A stretch of DNA of 9,224 nt, from contig CANESN010000028.1 in assembly GCA_947441105.1 (NCBI GenBank), positions 1 through 9,224 on the forward strand, read 5' to 3'. The translations under genes were made by a program, and so were the position numbers. Within the stretch, counting starts at the first letter, position 1; each line of letters starts with the position of its first letter. This DNA is from Micrococcales bacterium (GTDB lineage Bacteria > Actinomycetota > Actinomycetes > Actinomycetales > Microbacteriaceae). Below are positions 1 to 6,536 of the stretch, piece by piece. Below the pieces are notes generated by a model. That model had not been told where the DNA came from. It ran no database searches and was given only the letters and a program-made list of their open reading frames with translations.

Positions 1-450
1 CTCATTGTCATGAGTGTGGGCGTGGGTCTCAGACTCACCGGCCGACTCAGCCACGGGAACGGCCATCTGAACGATCTTGGCTTCGTCTGCAGCCTGGATC
101 AGGGTGGTCATGAAATCGTCATAACCTCCGCCATTCATGACAATGACCTCAGCGTCGTTCACCGCCAGCTGGTCGCGAGCGGAAGCTTCGTAAGAGTGCG
201 GATCTTGCATTGGGTCATCGAGGATTACGGTGACCTCTACCCAGTCGCCACCGAGCTGCTTGGCGATATCTCCCCAAACGTTTGTGCTCGCGAGCACCTT
301 CACAACACCGGTCGGACCGGTTCTAGTGATCTCTGGAGAGGATGAACTGCCATTGGTGGCACCCGGGTTGAAAATGCCCGGTGCGATAATGAAAACGGCC
401 AAAAGCCCAGCAACTGCAGCCGCGATGATGCCAAAAATCCATTTCTTCAT
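1..450 (-). CDS. znuA: Zinc/manganese ABC transporter substrate-binding protein, N-terminal part (cut by window edge)
   Basis: Captures a divalent metal, probably zinc, outside the membrane and delivers it to an ABC permease. The frame stays open from the ATG at 450 to the window edge, giving 150 residues, about half the usual length. Residues 5-24 are a hydrophobic segment after a KK start. TroA-superfamily features follow: VKVLASTNVWGDIAKQLGG near residues 50-66, then DPHSYEASARDQLAVNDAEV, whose His is the expected first metal ligand, then MNGGGYDDFM. The last visible residues (THAHTHDNE) begin a His/acid-rich loop typical of zinc-specific members. No lipobox cysteine is visible in the first 40 residues, which is unusual for a Gram-positive binding protein. 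There is no Shine-Dalgarno sequence; the promoter described separately implies a leaderless mRNA. Manganese specificity remains possible because the rest of the gene and its permease are off the window. Confidence 0.88.
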   Translation of the reverse strand, partial: MKKWIFGIIAAAVAGLLAVFIIAPGIFNPGATNGSSSSPEITRTGPTGVVKVLASTNVWGDIAKQLGGDWVEVTVILDDPMQDPHSYEASARDQLAVNDAEVIVMNGGGYDDFMTTLIQAADEAKIVQMAVPVAESAGESETHAHTHDNE

Positions 451-456
451 GCTTTG

Positions 457-485
457 ACAATACGCTTATTGAAAATGAATGTCAA
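457..485 (-). promoter_or_regulatory. Sigma-70-type promoter of znuA, leaderless
   Basis: On the minus strand there is a perfect -35 TTGACA (480-485), a 17-bp spacer and a -10 TATTGT (457-462). Only six bases separate the -10 from the znuA ATG at 450, so the expected transcription start falls on or next to the A of the ATG. With no Shine-Dalgarno sequence, this fits a leaderless transcript, a common arrangement in actinobacteria. The promoter lies entirely within the 41-bp gap after bkdC. Confidence 0.72.
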
Positions 486-486
486 T
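468..486. promoter_or_regulatory. Zur-like operator palindrome overlapping the znuA -35
   Basis: A 19-bp imperfect palindrome, ATTGAAAATGAATGTCAAT, matches 7 of 9 positions between its half-sites around a central G. The TGAAAATGA core resembles actinobacterial Zur boxes (TGAAAATGATTTTCA type). It covers the -35 and most of the spacer of the znuA promoter, where a bound repressor would block RNA polymerase. Seen: the palindrome and its overlap with the promoter. Inferred: Zur as the regulator; another Fur-family or MntR-like metal regulator is possible. Confidence 0.6.
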
Positions 487-491
487 TGCGA

Positions 492-1805
492 TTAGTCAAG
501 TAGCAGTGCAGGTTCCTCGATAACGCTTGCTACGTCCTGAACAAACCTCGATGCCACGTCGCCATCCACCACGCGGTGGTCGAAAGTAGCTCCGATGGTG
601 GTTACCTGGCGGATCACAATCTCATCTTCGACAACCCAAGGCTTTTTGCGAATTGAACCGAGGGCAACAATGCCTACCTCGCCCGGGTTCAAGATCGGTG
701 TTCCGGTGTCGACACCGAAAACTCCGATGTTTGTGATGGTGATGGTGCCATCTCGCATGTCCTCGGGGGTGGTTTTGCCATCGCGAGCGGTAACCGCTAG
801 CTGCTCAATGGCTTGAGCCAGCTCAATCATGCTCATGTTGTCAGCGTCTTTGATGTTGGGAACCATCAATCCCCTGGGGGTAGCTGCCGCAATGCCTAGG
901 TTGACGAAGTTGTGAACAATGATTTCCTCATCGGTCCAGGTTGAGTTCACCATGCGGTTGCGTCGAACCGCCCAGATCATGGCCTTGGCCATGATCAATA
1001 GCGGAGTCACCTTGATGCCCGCAAAATCAACCGAGTTCTTCAGGCGCTTTACGTATTCCATGGTTCTGGTGGCATCAACATCCACGAAGATGCTCACGTG
1101 AGGCGCGGTAAATGCGCTCTTGACCATGGCATTTGCGATTGCCTTGCGAACACCCTTGACCGGGATGCGCTCTTCGCGCTCCGAAGGTGCCTGGGGGGTG
1201 GTTAGGTTCTTGAAAACCGAGGCCTGAGATGCCGAGCCAACTACATCTTCGCGAGTGATCTCACCGTGTACGCCGGTGCCGGTGACACTTGCTAGATCAA
1301 CGCCTAATTCTTTTGCCAACTTGCGGATCGGTGGTTTTGCCATCACGTTATCGCTGGCTGCCATTGACCTGACCATAGAGACTGGAATCGCCGTGGTTAC
1401 TGGCGAAACAGCTGCGATAGCCCTGCGGCGACGGGACTTTGAATCCCCCGCGTCGCCATAACCAACCAGGGTCGGAAGTTTGTACTCGGCACCGGTGTCG
1501 GATTCCTTCTCCGCAGCACCTGCTGGCGCATCAGGCTCGCTAAGGGTTGGGATTGGGCTTGAACCCAAGACCCTAACCGCGATGATCGGGTTACCAACCT
1601 CTACCACCTCGCCCACCTGGGCAAAAAGTTCGGTCACTTCCCCTGCGAATGGGCAGGGAAGCTCAACGATTGACTTGGCGGTCTCAATCTCGCAGATGGT
1701 CTGGTTCACGGTGACGTGATCGCCAACCGCAACCTTCCAGGAGACGATCTCTGCCTCGGTTAAACCTTCACCAACATCTGGCAGTGGGAACTTCGCGATA
1801 CTCAT
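492..1805 (-). CDS. bkdC: Branched-chain 2-oxoacid dehydrogenase E2 (dihydrolipoamide acyltransferase)
   Basis: Core acyltransferase of the 2-oxoacid dehydrogenase complex: it accepts the acyl group from E1 on a lipoyl arm and passes it to CoA. Using the second of two adjacent ATGs gives 437 residues. The N-terminal lipoyl domain spans about 3-78, with the lipoylated Lys44 in ETAKS. A linker with LVGYG and an Arg-rich stretch (about 114-128) is typical of actinobacterial BkdC. The E1/E3-binding domain is at about 157-188 ([21 protein letters not shown]). The catalytic domain runs from about 213 to the end, with HRVVDG carrying His410 and Asp414. The SD AGGAGG overlaps the bkdB stop; it is one base from the first ATG (1808) and four from the second, so 1805 is preferred. 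It is last in bkdABC, and no terminator is visible before znuA. Pyruvate or mixed substrates cannot be excluded. Confidence 0.93.
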   Translation of the reverse strand: MSIAKFPLPDVGEGLTEAEIVSWKVAVGDHVTVNQTICEIETAKSIVELPCPFAGEVTELFAQVGEVVEVGNPIIAVRVLGSSPIPTLSEPDAPAGAAEKESDTGAEYKLPTLVGYGDAGDSKSRRRRAIAAVSPVTTAIPVSMVRSMAASDNVMAKPPIRKLAKELGVDLASVTGTGVHGEITREDVVGSASQASVFKNLTTPQAPSEREERIPVKGVRKAIANAMVKSAFTAPHVSIFVDVDATRTMEYVKRLKNSVDFAGIKVTPLLIMAKAMIWAVRRNRMVNSTWTDEEIIVHNFVNLGIAAATPRGLMVPNIKDADNMSMIELAQAIEQLAVTARDGKTTPEDMRDGTITITNIGVFGVDTGTPILNPGEVGIVALGSIRKKPWVVEDEIVIRQVTTIGATFDHRVVDGDVASRFVQDVASVIEEPALLLD

Positions 1806-1809
1806 CATG

Positions 1810-1815
1810 CCTCCT
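1810..1815 (-). promoter_or_regulatory. Shine-Dalgarno of bkdC, overlapping the bkdB stop
   Basis: AGGAGG on the minus strand begins inside the TAG stop codon of bkdB (1814-1816). It is too close (one base) to the ATG at 1808 and better spaced (four bases) for the ATG at 1805, which decides the start. The overlap suggests that translation of bkdC is coupled to termination of bkdB. Confidence 0.75.
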
Positions 1816-2797
1816 AGTAAGCCATCGAGCGGTCGACGGCCTCCAGGATGCGGTCAGCATCTGGCAAATAGGCCTCTTCCAGCTTGGCTGGCGGATACGG
1901 GGTGTCAAAACCTCCAACGCGCAAAACCGGAGCCTCTAGCGAATAGAAGCAGTTCTCGGCGATGCGGGCGGCGATTTCGCTCGAAAGGCTGACGTTGGTC
2001 GGAGCCTCGTGAACCATCACTACGCGACCGGTCTTATTTGCAGAAGCAAAAAGCGTTGGGTAATCAATTGGCGAGAGCGATCTGAGGTCAATGACTTCGA
2101 TGTTGATGCCCTCTCCGGCCCCAAGCTCTGCTGCCTGCAGCGCGGTGGTGACCATTGGGCCATAGGCCAACAGCGTCACATCGGTGCCTTCGCGCATCAG
2201 CCTTGCCGAGTGCAGCGGCATTGGCGGAATATCTAGGTTTACCGGGCCTTTTTGCCAGTAGCGACGCTTTGGCTCAAAGATGATTACCGGGTCCGGGCTC
2301 TTGATTGCCTCTTGAATCATCCAGTAGGCATCGTTTGGGTTGGACGGGGTAACGATTCTCAAGCCCGGGGTGTGGGCAAAGTAAGCCTCTGGGGATTCGG
2401 AGTGGTGCTCGACCGCTCCAATGCCACCGCCGTAAGGAATGCGGATTACAACCGGCATCTGCAAAAAGCCCTCGGAACGCGAGGTCAACTTTGCCAGCTG
2501 AGTAGTGATCTGGTTGAAAGCTGGGAAAACAAAGCCATCAAACTGAATCTCAGTCACCGGGCGGTAGCCGCGCATCGCCAAGCCAATTGCAGTTCCAACG
2601 ATTCCAGACTCGGCAATTGGGGTGTTGAAGACTCTGGAGTCGCCAAACTCTTTGTGTAGGCCTTCGGTGACGCGGAATACCCCACCGAGCTGGGCAACGT
2701 CTTCTCCGAACATCAAGACCTTTGGGTCATCCTGCATGGCCTTTTGCAAACCGGCATTCAGGGCCTTTGCAATCGCCATTTCCTTATAGCTACTCAT
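1814..2797 (-). CDS. bkdB: Branched-chain 2-oxoacid dehydrogenase E1 beta subunit
   Basis: Beta subunit of the thiamine-diphosphate-dependent E1 component, which decarboxylates 2-oxoacids and reductively acylates the E2 lipoyl group. It has 327 residues, the normal family length. Recognisable are [17 protein letters not shown] (31-47), the TPP-activating Glu63 in [11 protein letters not shown], the [27 protein letters not shown] stretch (120-146) with the conserved His pair 131-132, and [12 protein letters not shown] (149-160). The C-terminal transketolase domain carries LLAYGPMV and [12 protein letters not shown]. The ATG at 2797 overlaps the bkdA stop by eight bases (ATGAGTAG), a usual sign of translational coupling for subunits made in equal amounts. 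An internal Met at residue 7 (2779) is a possible alternative start. [12 protein letters not shown] and the clustering with a BkdC-like E2 favour branched-chain substrates over pyruvate. Confidence 0.93.
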   Translation of the reverse strand: MSSYKEMAIAKALNAGLQKAMQDDPKVLMFGEDVAQLGGVFRVTEGLHKEFGDSRVFNTPIAESGIVGTAIGLAMRGYRPVTEIQFDGFVFPAFNQITTQLAKLTSRSEGFLQMPVVIRIPYGGGIGAVEHHSESPEAYFAHTPGLRIVTPSNPNDAYWMIQEAIKSPDPVIIFEPKRRYWQKGPVNLDIPPMPLHSARLMREGTDVTLLAYGPMVTTALQAAELGAGEGINIEVIDLRSLSPIDYPTLFASANKTGRVVMVHEAPTNVSLSSEIAARIAENCFYSLEAPVLRVGGFDTPYPPAKLEEAYLPDADRILEAVDRSMAY

Positions 2798-3947
2798 GCG
2801 AACCCATCGATTCTTCGTAGGCCTTTAGCCAAGCGCGCTGCTGAACGATGTCGGGGTGTGATTCTGAGTAAACAAAGTCAAAGATGTTCTCAAGCGGTGG
2901 GGTCGTCAGCGCAAAGGTCTGCTCGCGAATATCAGCCGCTAGCTCGTCTCCAGCCTGCTTTACGTCTTCAAAGAAGGAGTCTTCGATTCCCTGGCGACGC
3001 AGGAAGGTCTCGAAGCGCGCGATTGGATCGCGGGCCTTCCAGTATTCGACCTCGGACTCATCGCGGTACTTAGAAGGATCATCGCTTGTGGTGTGGGCAC
3101 CGATTCGGTAGGTCAAAGCCTCAATCAGGTATGGGCCGGCTCCCTCGCGAGCCTCGTCCATGTGGAGCTTGGTGGCTGCATAGCAAGCCAAAACATCGTT
3201 TCCATCCACTCGCATGCCCGGGACACCAAAGCCAGAACCGCGCATGTAGAGCGGGACCTTGGTCACCTGCTCAACCGGAGATGAGATCGCCCACTGGTTG
3301 TTTTGGACAAAGAACACAATTGGCGCCTCGTAAACAGCCGCAAACAGTAGCGACTCTGAGACATCACCCTCGGCGGTCGCACCATCTCCAAAGTAAGAAA
3401 TCACAGCTAGATCGGAATCTTTGTCCCCGGTTCCAACTCGGCCATCAAACTTCACGCCCATGGCATAGCCAACCGCGTGCAGTACCTGAGCACCAAGCAC
3501 AATCGAATACAGGTGGTACCTGGTTTCCTCAGGGTTCCAACCGCCGTGATTCACACCGCGCATCATCTTGAGGATTGACATCAGCTCAACACCGTGGGTG
3601 ATTGCTACACCGTGTTCACGATAGGACGGGAAAATGTGGTCGTTTGGTCCAACCGCGTAGCCGGATCCAATCTGAGCACCCTCCTGGCCAATGGCCGGCA
3701 CCCAAAGACCTAGCTGGCCCTGGCGCTGCAGTGCAATTGCCTCGATGTCAAAGCGGCGGATGCGAGCCATGTCGCGATAGAAGGTTTTTAGCTGGTCTTC
3801 GCCCAGCGAATCAATGATTTCCCCATACTTGGCGTACTGAGCCGGCACGCCGTAGGTGCCGTCCGGAGCAAGCAATTGCATCATCGGAGTGGAATTGTCT
3901 GGGGTCACAGAACCTAATTTAGCCCGATACTGAGAGAATTGATTCAT
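2790..3947 (-). CDS. bkdA: Branched-chain 2-oxoacid dehydrogenase E1 alpha subunit
   Basis: Alpha subunit of the E1 component, forming an alpha2beta2 tetramer with the product of the next gene and binding thiamine diphosphate and magnesium. From the ATG at 3947 it has 385 residues. The TPP motif is clear: GDGATAEGD at 187-195 and the closing NN at 216-217. IGQEGAQIGSGYAV (87-99), FPSYREHG (106-113) and the lid loop RIGAHTTSDDPSKYRDE (281-297) are also family features. The frame stays open upstream to 4028, but that would run deep into the divergent gene and has no SD; MNQFSQYRAKLG gives a normal-length N-terminus ahead of QLLAPDG. No good SD or promoter is obvious upstream; an AAGAAAG is at best weak. 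It is the first gene of bkdABC. Its start codon overlaps that of the plus-strand neighbour. Confidence 0.92.
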   Translation of the reverse strand: MNQFSQYRAKLGSVTPDNSTPMMQLLAPDGTYGVPAQYAKYGEIIDSLGEDQLKTFYRDMARIRRFDIEAIALQRQGQLGLWVPAIGQEGAQIGSGYAVGPNDHIFPSYREHGVAITHGVELMSILKMMRGVNHGGWNPEETRYHLYSIVLGAQVLHAVGYAMGVKFDGRVGTGDKDSDLAVISYFGDGATAEGDVSESLLFAAVYEAPIVFFVQNNQWAISSPVEQVTKVPLYMRGSGFGVPGMRVDGNDVLACYAATKLHMDEAREGAGPYLIEALTYRIGAHTTSDDPSKYRDESEVEYWKARDPIARFETFLRRQGIEDSFFEDVKQAGDELAADIREQTFALTTPPLENIFDFVYSESHPDIVQQRAWLKAYEESMGSHE

Positions 3948-4371
3948 GTTGCGCTTTCTTATTAGCACCATTGTCAATGCAGTTGGTCTCTGGGTCGCCA
4001 CCCTGGTGGTCCCACAAGTCAAACTCACCCCCTATGGCGGGGATGGGCTTTGGGAGACAATCGGCTCATTTGTGGTTATCGGAGCAATCTTTGGCTTGGT
4101 AAACGCCATCATCGCTCCAGTTATCAAGGTGTTGGCCTTCCCGCTCTACATACTGACCTTTGGGTTGATTGCATTTGTGATCAACGGAGCCCTGCTTTTG
4201 ATGGTGGCTTGGTTCTCTACCCTGCTCGGTGCCAATGTCTTCTCAATCGAAGGCTTCACCGCAGAAGGACTGTCGATTGCATCTCTAGGCTGGGCAATCC
4301 TGGCCGCGATTGTGATGTCGATTGCCAGCTTCCTAACTCGCTCGGTCCTCAAGCTTCTAAAGATCAAGTGA
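3946..4371 (+). CDS. Phage-holin-family four-TM membrane protein (PF04020 type)
   Basis: A small integral membrane protein of 141 residues. It resembles the widespread 'phage holin family / Mycobacterial 4 TMS' proteins, which are ordinary chromosomal genes in most bacteria and have no settled function; the name does not imply a prophage. The opening MLRFLISTIVNAVGLWVATLVVP is characteristic. Four hydrophobic segments are visible at about 3-22, 36-58, 60-86 and 107-130, with GAIFGLVNAIIAPVIKVLAFPLYILTFGLI forming the conserved centre. The C-terminus is short and basic (RSVLKLLKIK), probably cytoplasmic. The start ATG is shared in CATG with the oppositely oriented bkdA. The purB start lies 43 bases after its stop, so readthrough into purB is possible. 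A weak GAGAG nine bases before the ATG is the only SD candidate. Confidence 0.85.
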   Translation: MLRFLISTIVNAVGLWVATLVVPQVKLTPYGGDGLWETIGSFVVIGAIFGLVNAIIAPVIKVLAFPLYILTFGLIAFVINGALLLMVAWFSTLLGANVFSIEGFTAEGLSIASLGWAILAAIVMSIASFLTRSVLKLLKIK

Positions 4372-4384
4372 TTTGAATACCCGC

Positions 4385-4406
4385 TTTGCCCTGTAAGTAG
4401 GGCAAA
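4385..4406. repeat. Perfect 8-bp inverted repeat just upstream of purB
   Basis: TTTGCCCT (4385-4392) and AGGGCAAA (4399-4406) are exact inverted copies around the six-base spacer GTAAGT. The right arm ends eight bases before the purB GTG at 4415, inside the 43-bp gap. It could act as an operator overlapping the purB promoter or as a hairpin at the 3' end of the upstream gene. There is no T-run after it on either strand, so a standard intrinsic terminator is unlikely. Confidence 0.55.
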
Positions 4407-4414
4407 ATGGGCTG

Positions 4415-5800
4415 GTGAGCAAACTTTCGGTTCAACCACTTTCTCCGCTTGATGGCCGCTACCGCACCCAGGTCGGTGACCTCGGCAATTACCTCAGCGA
4501 GGCCGGGCTCAACAAAGCCAGAATCCAAGTCGAAATCGAATGGCTAATCTGGCTGGCCGAGAAGGACTTGCTGGGCACCAACACTTCACTCAGCGCAAGC
4601 GAAAAGACCGCACTCAGAGCTCTCGCCCTAGACTTTAGCGATGCCGATGTTGAGGCAATTGCCAAGATTGAGGCCACTACCAAGCACGATGTCAAAGCCA
4701 TCGAATACTTCATTCGGGATGCGCTTGAGCGCATGGGCCGCCTAGACCTTGCGGAACTCGTCCACTTCGCCTGCACCTCAGAAGACATCAACAATCTCTC
4801 CTACGCAATTACCGTCAAGGAAGCGCTAAACAACGTCTGGCTTCCAAGAGCAATCAAGCTAGTTAGCAAGCTTGAAGGAATTGCCCAAGATCTCAACGCT
4901 GTGCCAATGCTGTCTAGAACCCACGGCCAGCCAGCCACCCCAACCACCATGGGTAAAGAGATTGCGGTCTTTGTCTACCGACTAGCTCGTCAGCTCAATC
5001 GCATCTCTGACCAGCAATACCTAGGCAAATTCTCCGGAGCAACCGGCACCTTCGCCGCCCACGTGGCGGCAGCGCCAAATGTGAACTGGCCAGCTGAGTC
5101 AAAGGCCTTTGTTGAACACCTGGGACTTATTTGGAACCCACTAACCACCCAGATCGAATCACACGACTGGCAGGCAGAGCTTTACTCGGCAGTGAGCCAC
5201 TTCAACCGCATTTTGCACAACCTGGCCACCGACATCTGGACCTACATCTCGCTGAACTACTTCAAGCAGATCCCAGTCGCAGGTGCTACCGGGTCCTCGA
5301 CCATGCCTCACAAGGTGAACCCGATTCGATTCGAGAATGCCGAAGCCAACTTGGAGCTGGCCAACGCAATCCTGGAATCGCTAGCTCAAACCCTCGTAAC
5401 CTCAAGATTGCAACGCGATCTCACCGACTCAAGCGCTCAGCGCAACATTGGTGTTGGATTTGGTCACTCACTTTTGGCAATCGACAACCTAACCCGAGGC
5501 CTAGATGAACTAGCAATCAACGAGTCGGTGCTGCTGGCGGATCTTTTGGACAACTGGGAGGTTTTGGGCGAGGCGATTCAGACCGCAATCAGGGCTGATG
5601 TTGCCAGAGGCCTCTCAAAGATTTCTGATCCTTACGCACTTCTGAAGGAACTAACCCGAGGCAAGCGCATTTCTGAAGCGGATCTTTTGAGCTTTATTGA
5701 CGGTTTAGACATTCCGTCTGAAACCAAGGATCGCCTCAAGGCACTAAAGCCAAATACCTACGTCGGTTTGGCTAGCGAACTAACCGAATACCTAAAGTAA
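4415..5800 (+). CDS. purB: Adenylosuccinate lyase
   Basis: Catalyses two steps of purine synthesis: SAICAR to AICAR plus fumarate, and adenylosuccinate to AMP plus fumarate; cytoplasmic homotetramer. It has 461 residues, normal for the E. coli-like branch of PurB (opening PLSPLDGRYR) rather than the B. subtilis-like branch. Visible active-site elements are TSEDINN (121-127), SRTHGQPATPTTMGKE (167-182) with the catalytic His170, and the flexible signature loop GSSTMPHKVNPIRFENAEAN (293-312). Its Ser295 lines up with the known catalytic serine of the E. coli enzyme. The start is GTG, with no SD in front (GGGCAAAATGGGCTG); CAAAAT at 4403-4408 is a weak -10 at the distance expected for a leaderless mRNA, but no -35 supports it. 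The stop TAA directly abuts the stop of the convergent gene at 5801. Confidence 0.96.
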   Translation: MSKLSVQPLSPLDGRYRTQVGDLGNYLSEAGLNKARIQVEIEWLIWLAEKDLLGTNTSLSASEKTALRALALDFSDADVEAIAKIEATTKHDVKAIEYFIRDALERMGRLDLAELVHFACTSEDINNLSYAITVKEALNNVWLPRAIKLVSKLEGIAQDLNAVPMLSRTHGQPATPTTMGKEIAVFVYRLARQLNRISDQQYLGKFSGATGTFAAHVAAAPNVNWPAESKAFVEHLGLIWNPLTTQIESHDWQAELYSAVSHFNRILHNLATDIWTYISLNYFKQIPVAGATGSSTMPHKVNPIRFENAEANLELANAILESLAQTLVTSRLQRDLTDSSAQRNIGVGFGHSLLAIDNLTRGLDELAINESVLLADLLDNWEVLGEAIQTAIRADVARGLSKISDPYALLKELTRGKRISEADLLSFIDGLDIPSETKDRLKALKPNTYVGLASELTEYLK

Positions 5801-6013
5801 TCAGCGAAGTTTCGGGCGATTTGGGTCCTGGTCGTCTGGCTTAAAGCTCAGATCCAGGGTGGCAACGATAACAATTACCACGATGAAGGTCACTAGCCCC
5901 CAGACAATGCCGGTCTCAACGAACCTAGTACCGAAGTAGACCAAGATGCCGGTAAATAGACCAGCCACGATGGACACGGTCATATAGGTTTTTAGGTTTG
6001 TAAAACGCTTCAC
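5801..6013 (-). CDS. Small two-TM membrane protein, unknown function
   Basis: A predicted 70-residue membrane protein that I do not recognise. It has a basic N-terminus (KRFTNLKTY), two hydrophobic helices at about 12-30 and 34-53, and a short charged tail (SFKPDDQDPNRPKLR) that should be cytoplasmic if the positive-inside rule holds. The start is GTG at 6013 (codons GTG AAG CGT), nine bases after the stop of the upstream gene, with no clear SD; ATG at residue 11 is an alternative. It is last in the dnaB-membrane protein-membrane protein string, so it is probably co-transcribed with dnaB. Its TGA stop directly abuts the purB TAA. Support for coding comes from the tight packing and the sensible membrane topology, not from homology. 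Confidence 0.68.
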   Translation of the reverse strand: MKRFTNLKTYMTVSIVAGLFTGILVYFGTRFVETGIVWGLVTFIVVIVIVATLDLSFKPDDQDPNRPKLR

Positions 6014-6022
6014 CTGTAAAGC

Positions 6023-6532
6023 CTACTTGCCCTTGGGTGAGGCAGCAGCAATTCCCCAGTGCACACCGTCCAACGCAAGGTATGCGCCAAAGAAGCCAAC
6101 TGCACTCACGGCATCAAGCGGTACGCCGAGGAAAAGGGCTCCCAGCACAAGCGCAAAGATTGAGCTCAAGAGGTGATCCCTGCCGATCAGAGCCCGAAAG
6201 CCGAACCTTCGAGCCTGGTAGAGGCCGAATGCTCCGGAGATCAAACCCCAGGTGGCGGTGAGTGCCAAAAAGGCCTCTAAAAGTCCCTGCCCGGACTGGG
6301 CAGCAAGAAAAGCAAAGATTCCAATCAGGGTGGCAAGCGTTGCCATCGGAAGTTCCTGCAGCGCACCCTCGGTCCTGCGGCCAAAAGCCAATGCCGCAGA
6401 GCTAAGCCCAACAATCAGGCCGTAGGCAGCAAGGGTGTAAAGCCCCACCTCAGGCGAGTGTGACTGGCTGAAGGTGATGAAGATTCCAGCGCCGAAGCTT
6501 ACGGCTGCTTTTATAGCTGGTTGGATTTGCAC
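6023..6532 (-). CDS. Multi-pass membrane protein, DUF308/HdeD-like, unknown function
   Basis: A 169-residue protein that is almost entirely hydrophobic. I count about six segments: roughly 7-22, 30-50, 63-80, 84-103, 120-137 and 141-162. The pattern of short Gly-rich helices ending in basic loops (SGAFGLYQARRF, then LLSSIFALVLGALFLGVPL) resembles the DUF308/HdeD family; this is a style match, not a confirmed assignment. The start is GTG at 6532, only four bases after the dnaB TAG, and no proper SD is visible, so translation probably depends on reinitiation after dnaB. No catalytic motif is visible. Why it follows the replicative helicase is unclear; in compact genomes this may be chance co-transcription. 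Confidence 0.72.
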   Translation of the reverse strand: MQIQPAIKAAVSFGAGIFITFSQSHSPEVGLYTLAAYGLIVGLSSAALAFGRRTEGALQELPMATLATLIGIFAFLAAQSGQGLLEAFLALTATWGLISGAFGLYQARRFGFRALIGRDHLLSSIFALVLGALFLGVPLDAVSAVGFFGAYLALDGVHWGIAAASPKGK

Positions 6533-6536
6533 AGGC

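Noticed and set aside
454..459. Plus-strand TTGACA as a promoter reading antisense into bkdC
   Set aside because: The base pattern 17 bp downstream (GAATGT) is a poor -10, and there is no plus-strand gene to serve.
2252..2659. 135-codon plus-strand open frame inside bkdB
   Set aside because: Lies antisense to conserved E1 beta motifs and shows no recognisable domain; a shadow frame.
3086..3571. 161-codon plus-strand open frame inside bkdA
   Set aside because: Antisense to a well-recognised E1 alpha gene. The translated sequence is of low plausibility (runs of P, R, Q, W), with no motif and no SD; a shadow frame.
3972..3977. Minus-strand TTGACA as a bkdA -35
   Set aside because: No acceptable -10 at 16-18 bp (GCGCAA at 17 bp). 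TAATAA at 3959-3964 lies too close to pair with it.
3948..4028. Longer bkdA start (412 residues, ATG at 4028) or the start at 3971
   Set aside because: The extension would overlap the divergent membrane-protein gene, has no SD, and its sequence does not resemble an E1 alpha N-terminus.
3946..4371. Prophage remnant suggested by the 'holin' family name
   Set aside because: The family is mostly chromosomal and there are no other phage genes, integrase or att-like repeats nearby.
4385..4406. Inverted repeat upstream of purB as an intrinsic terminator
   Set aside because: No T-run follows the stem on either strand; kept as an inverted repeat of unknown role.
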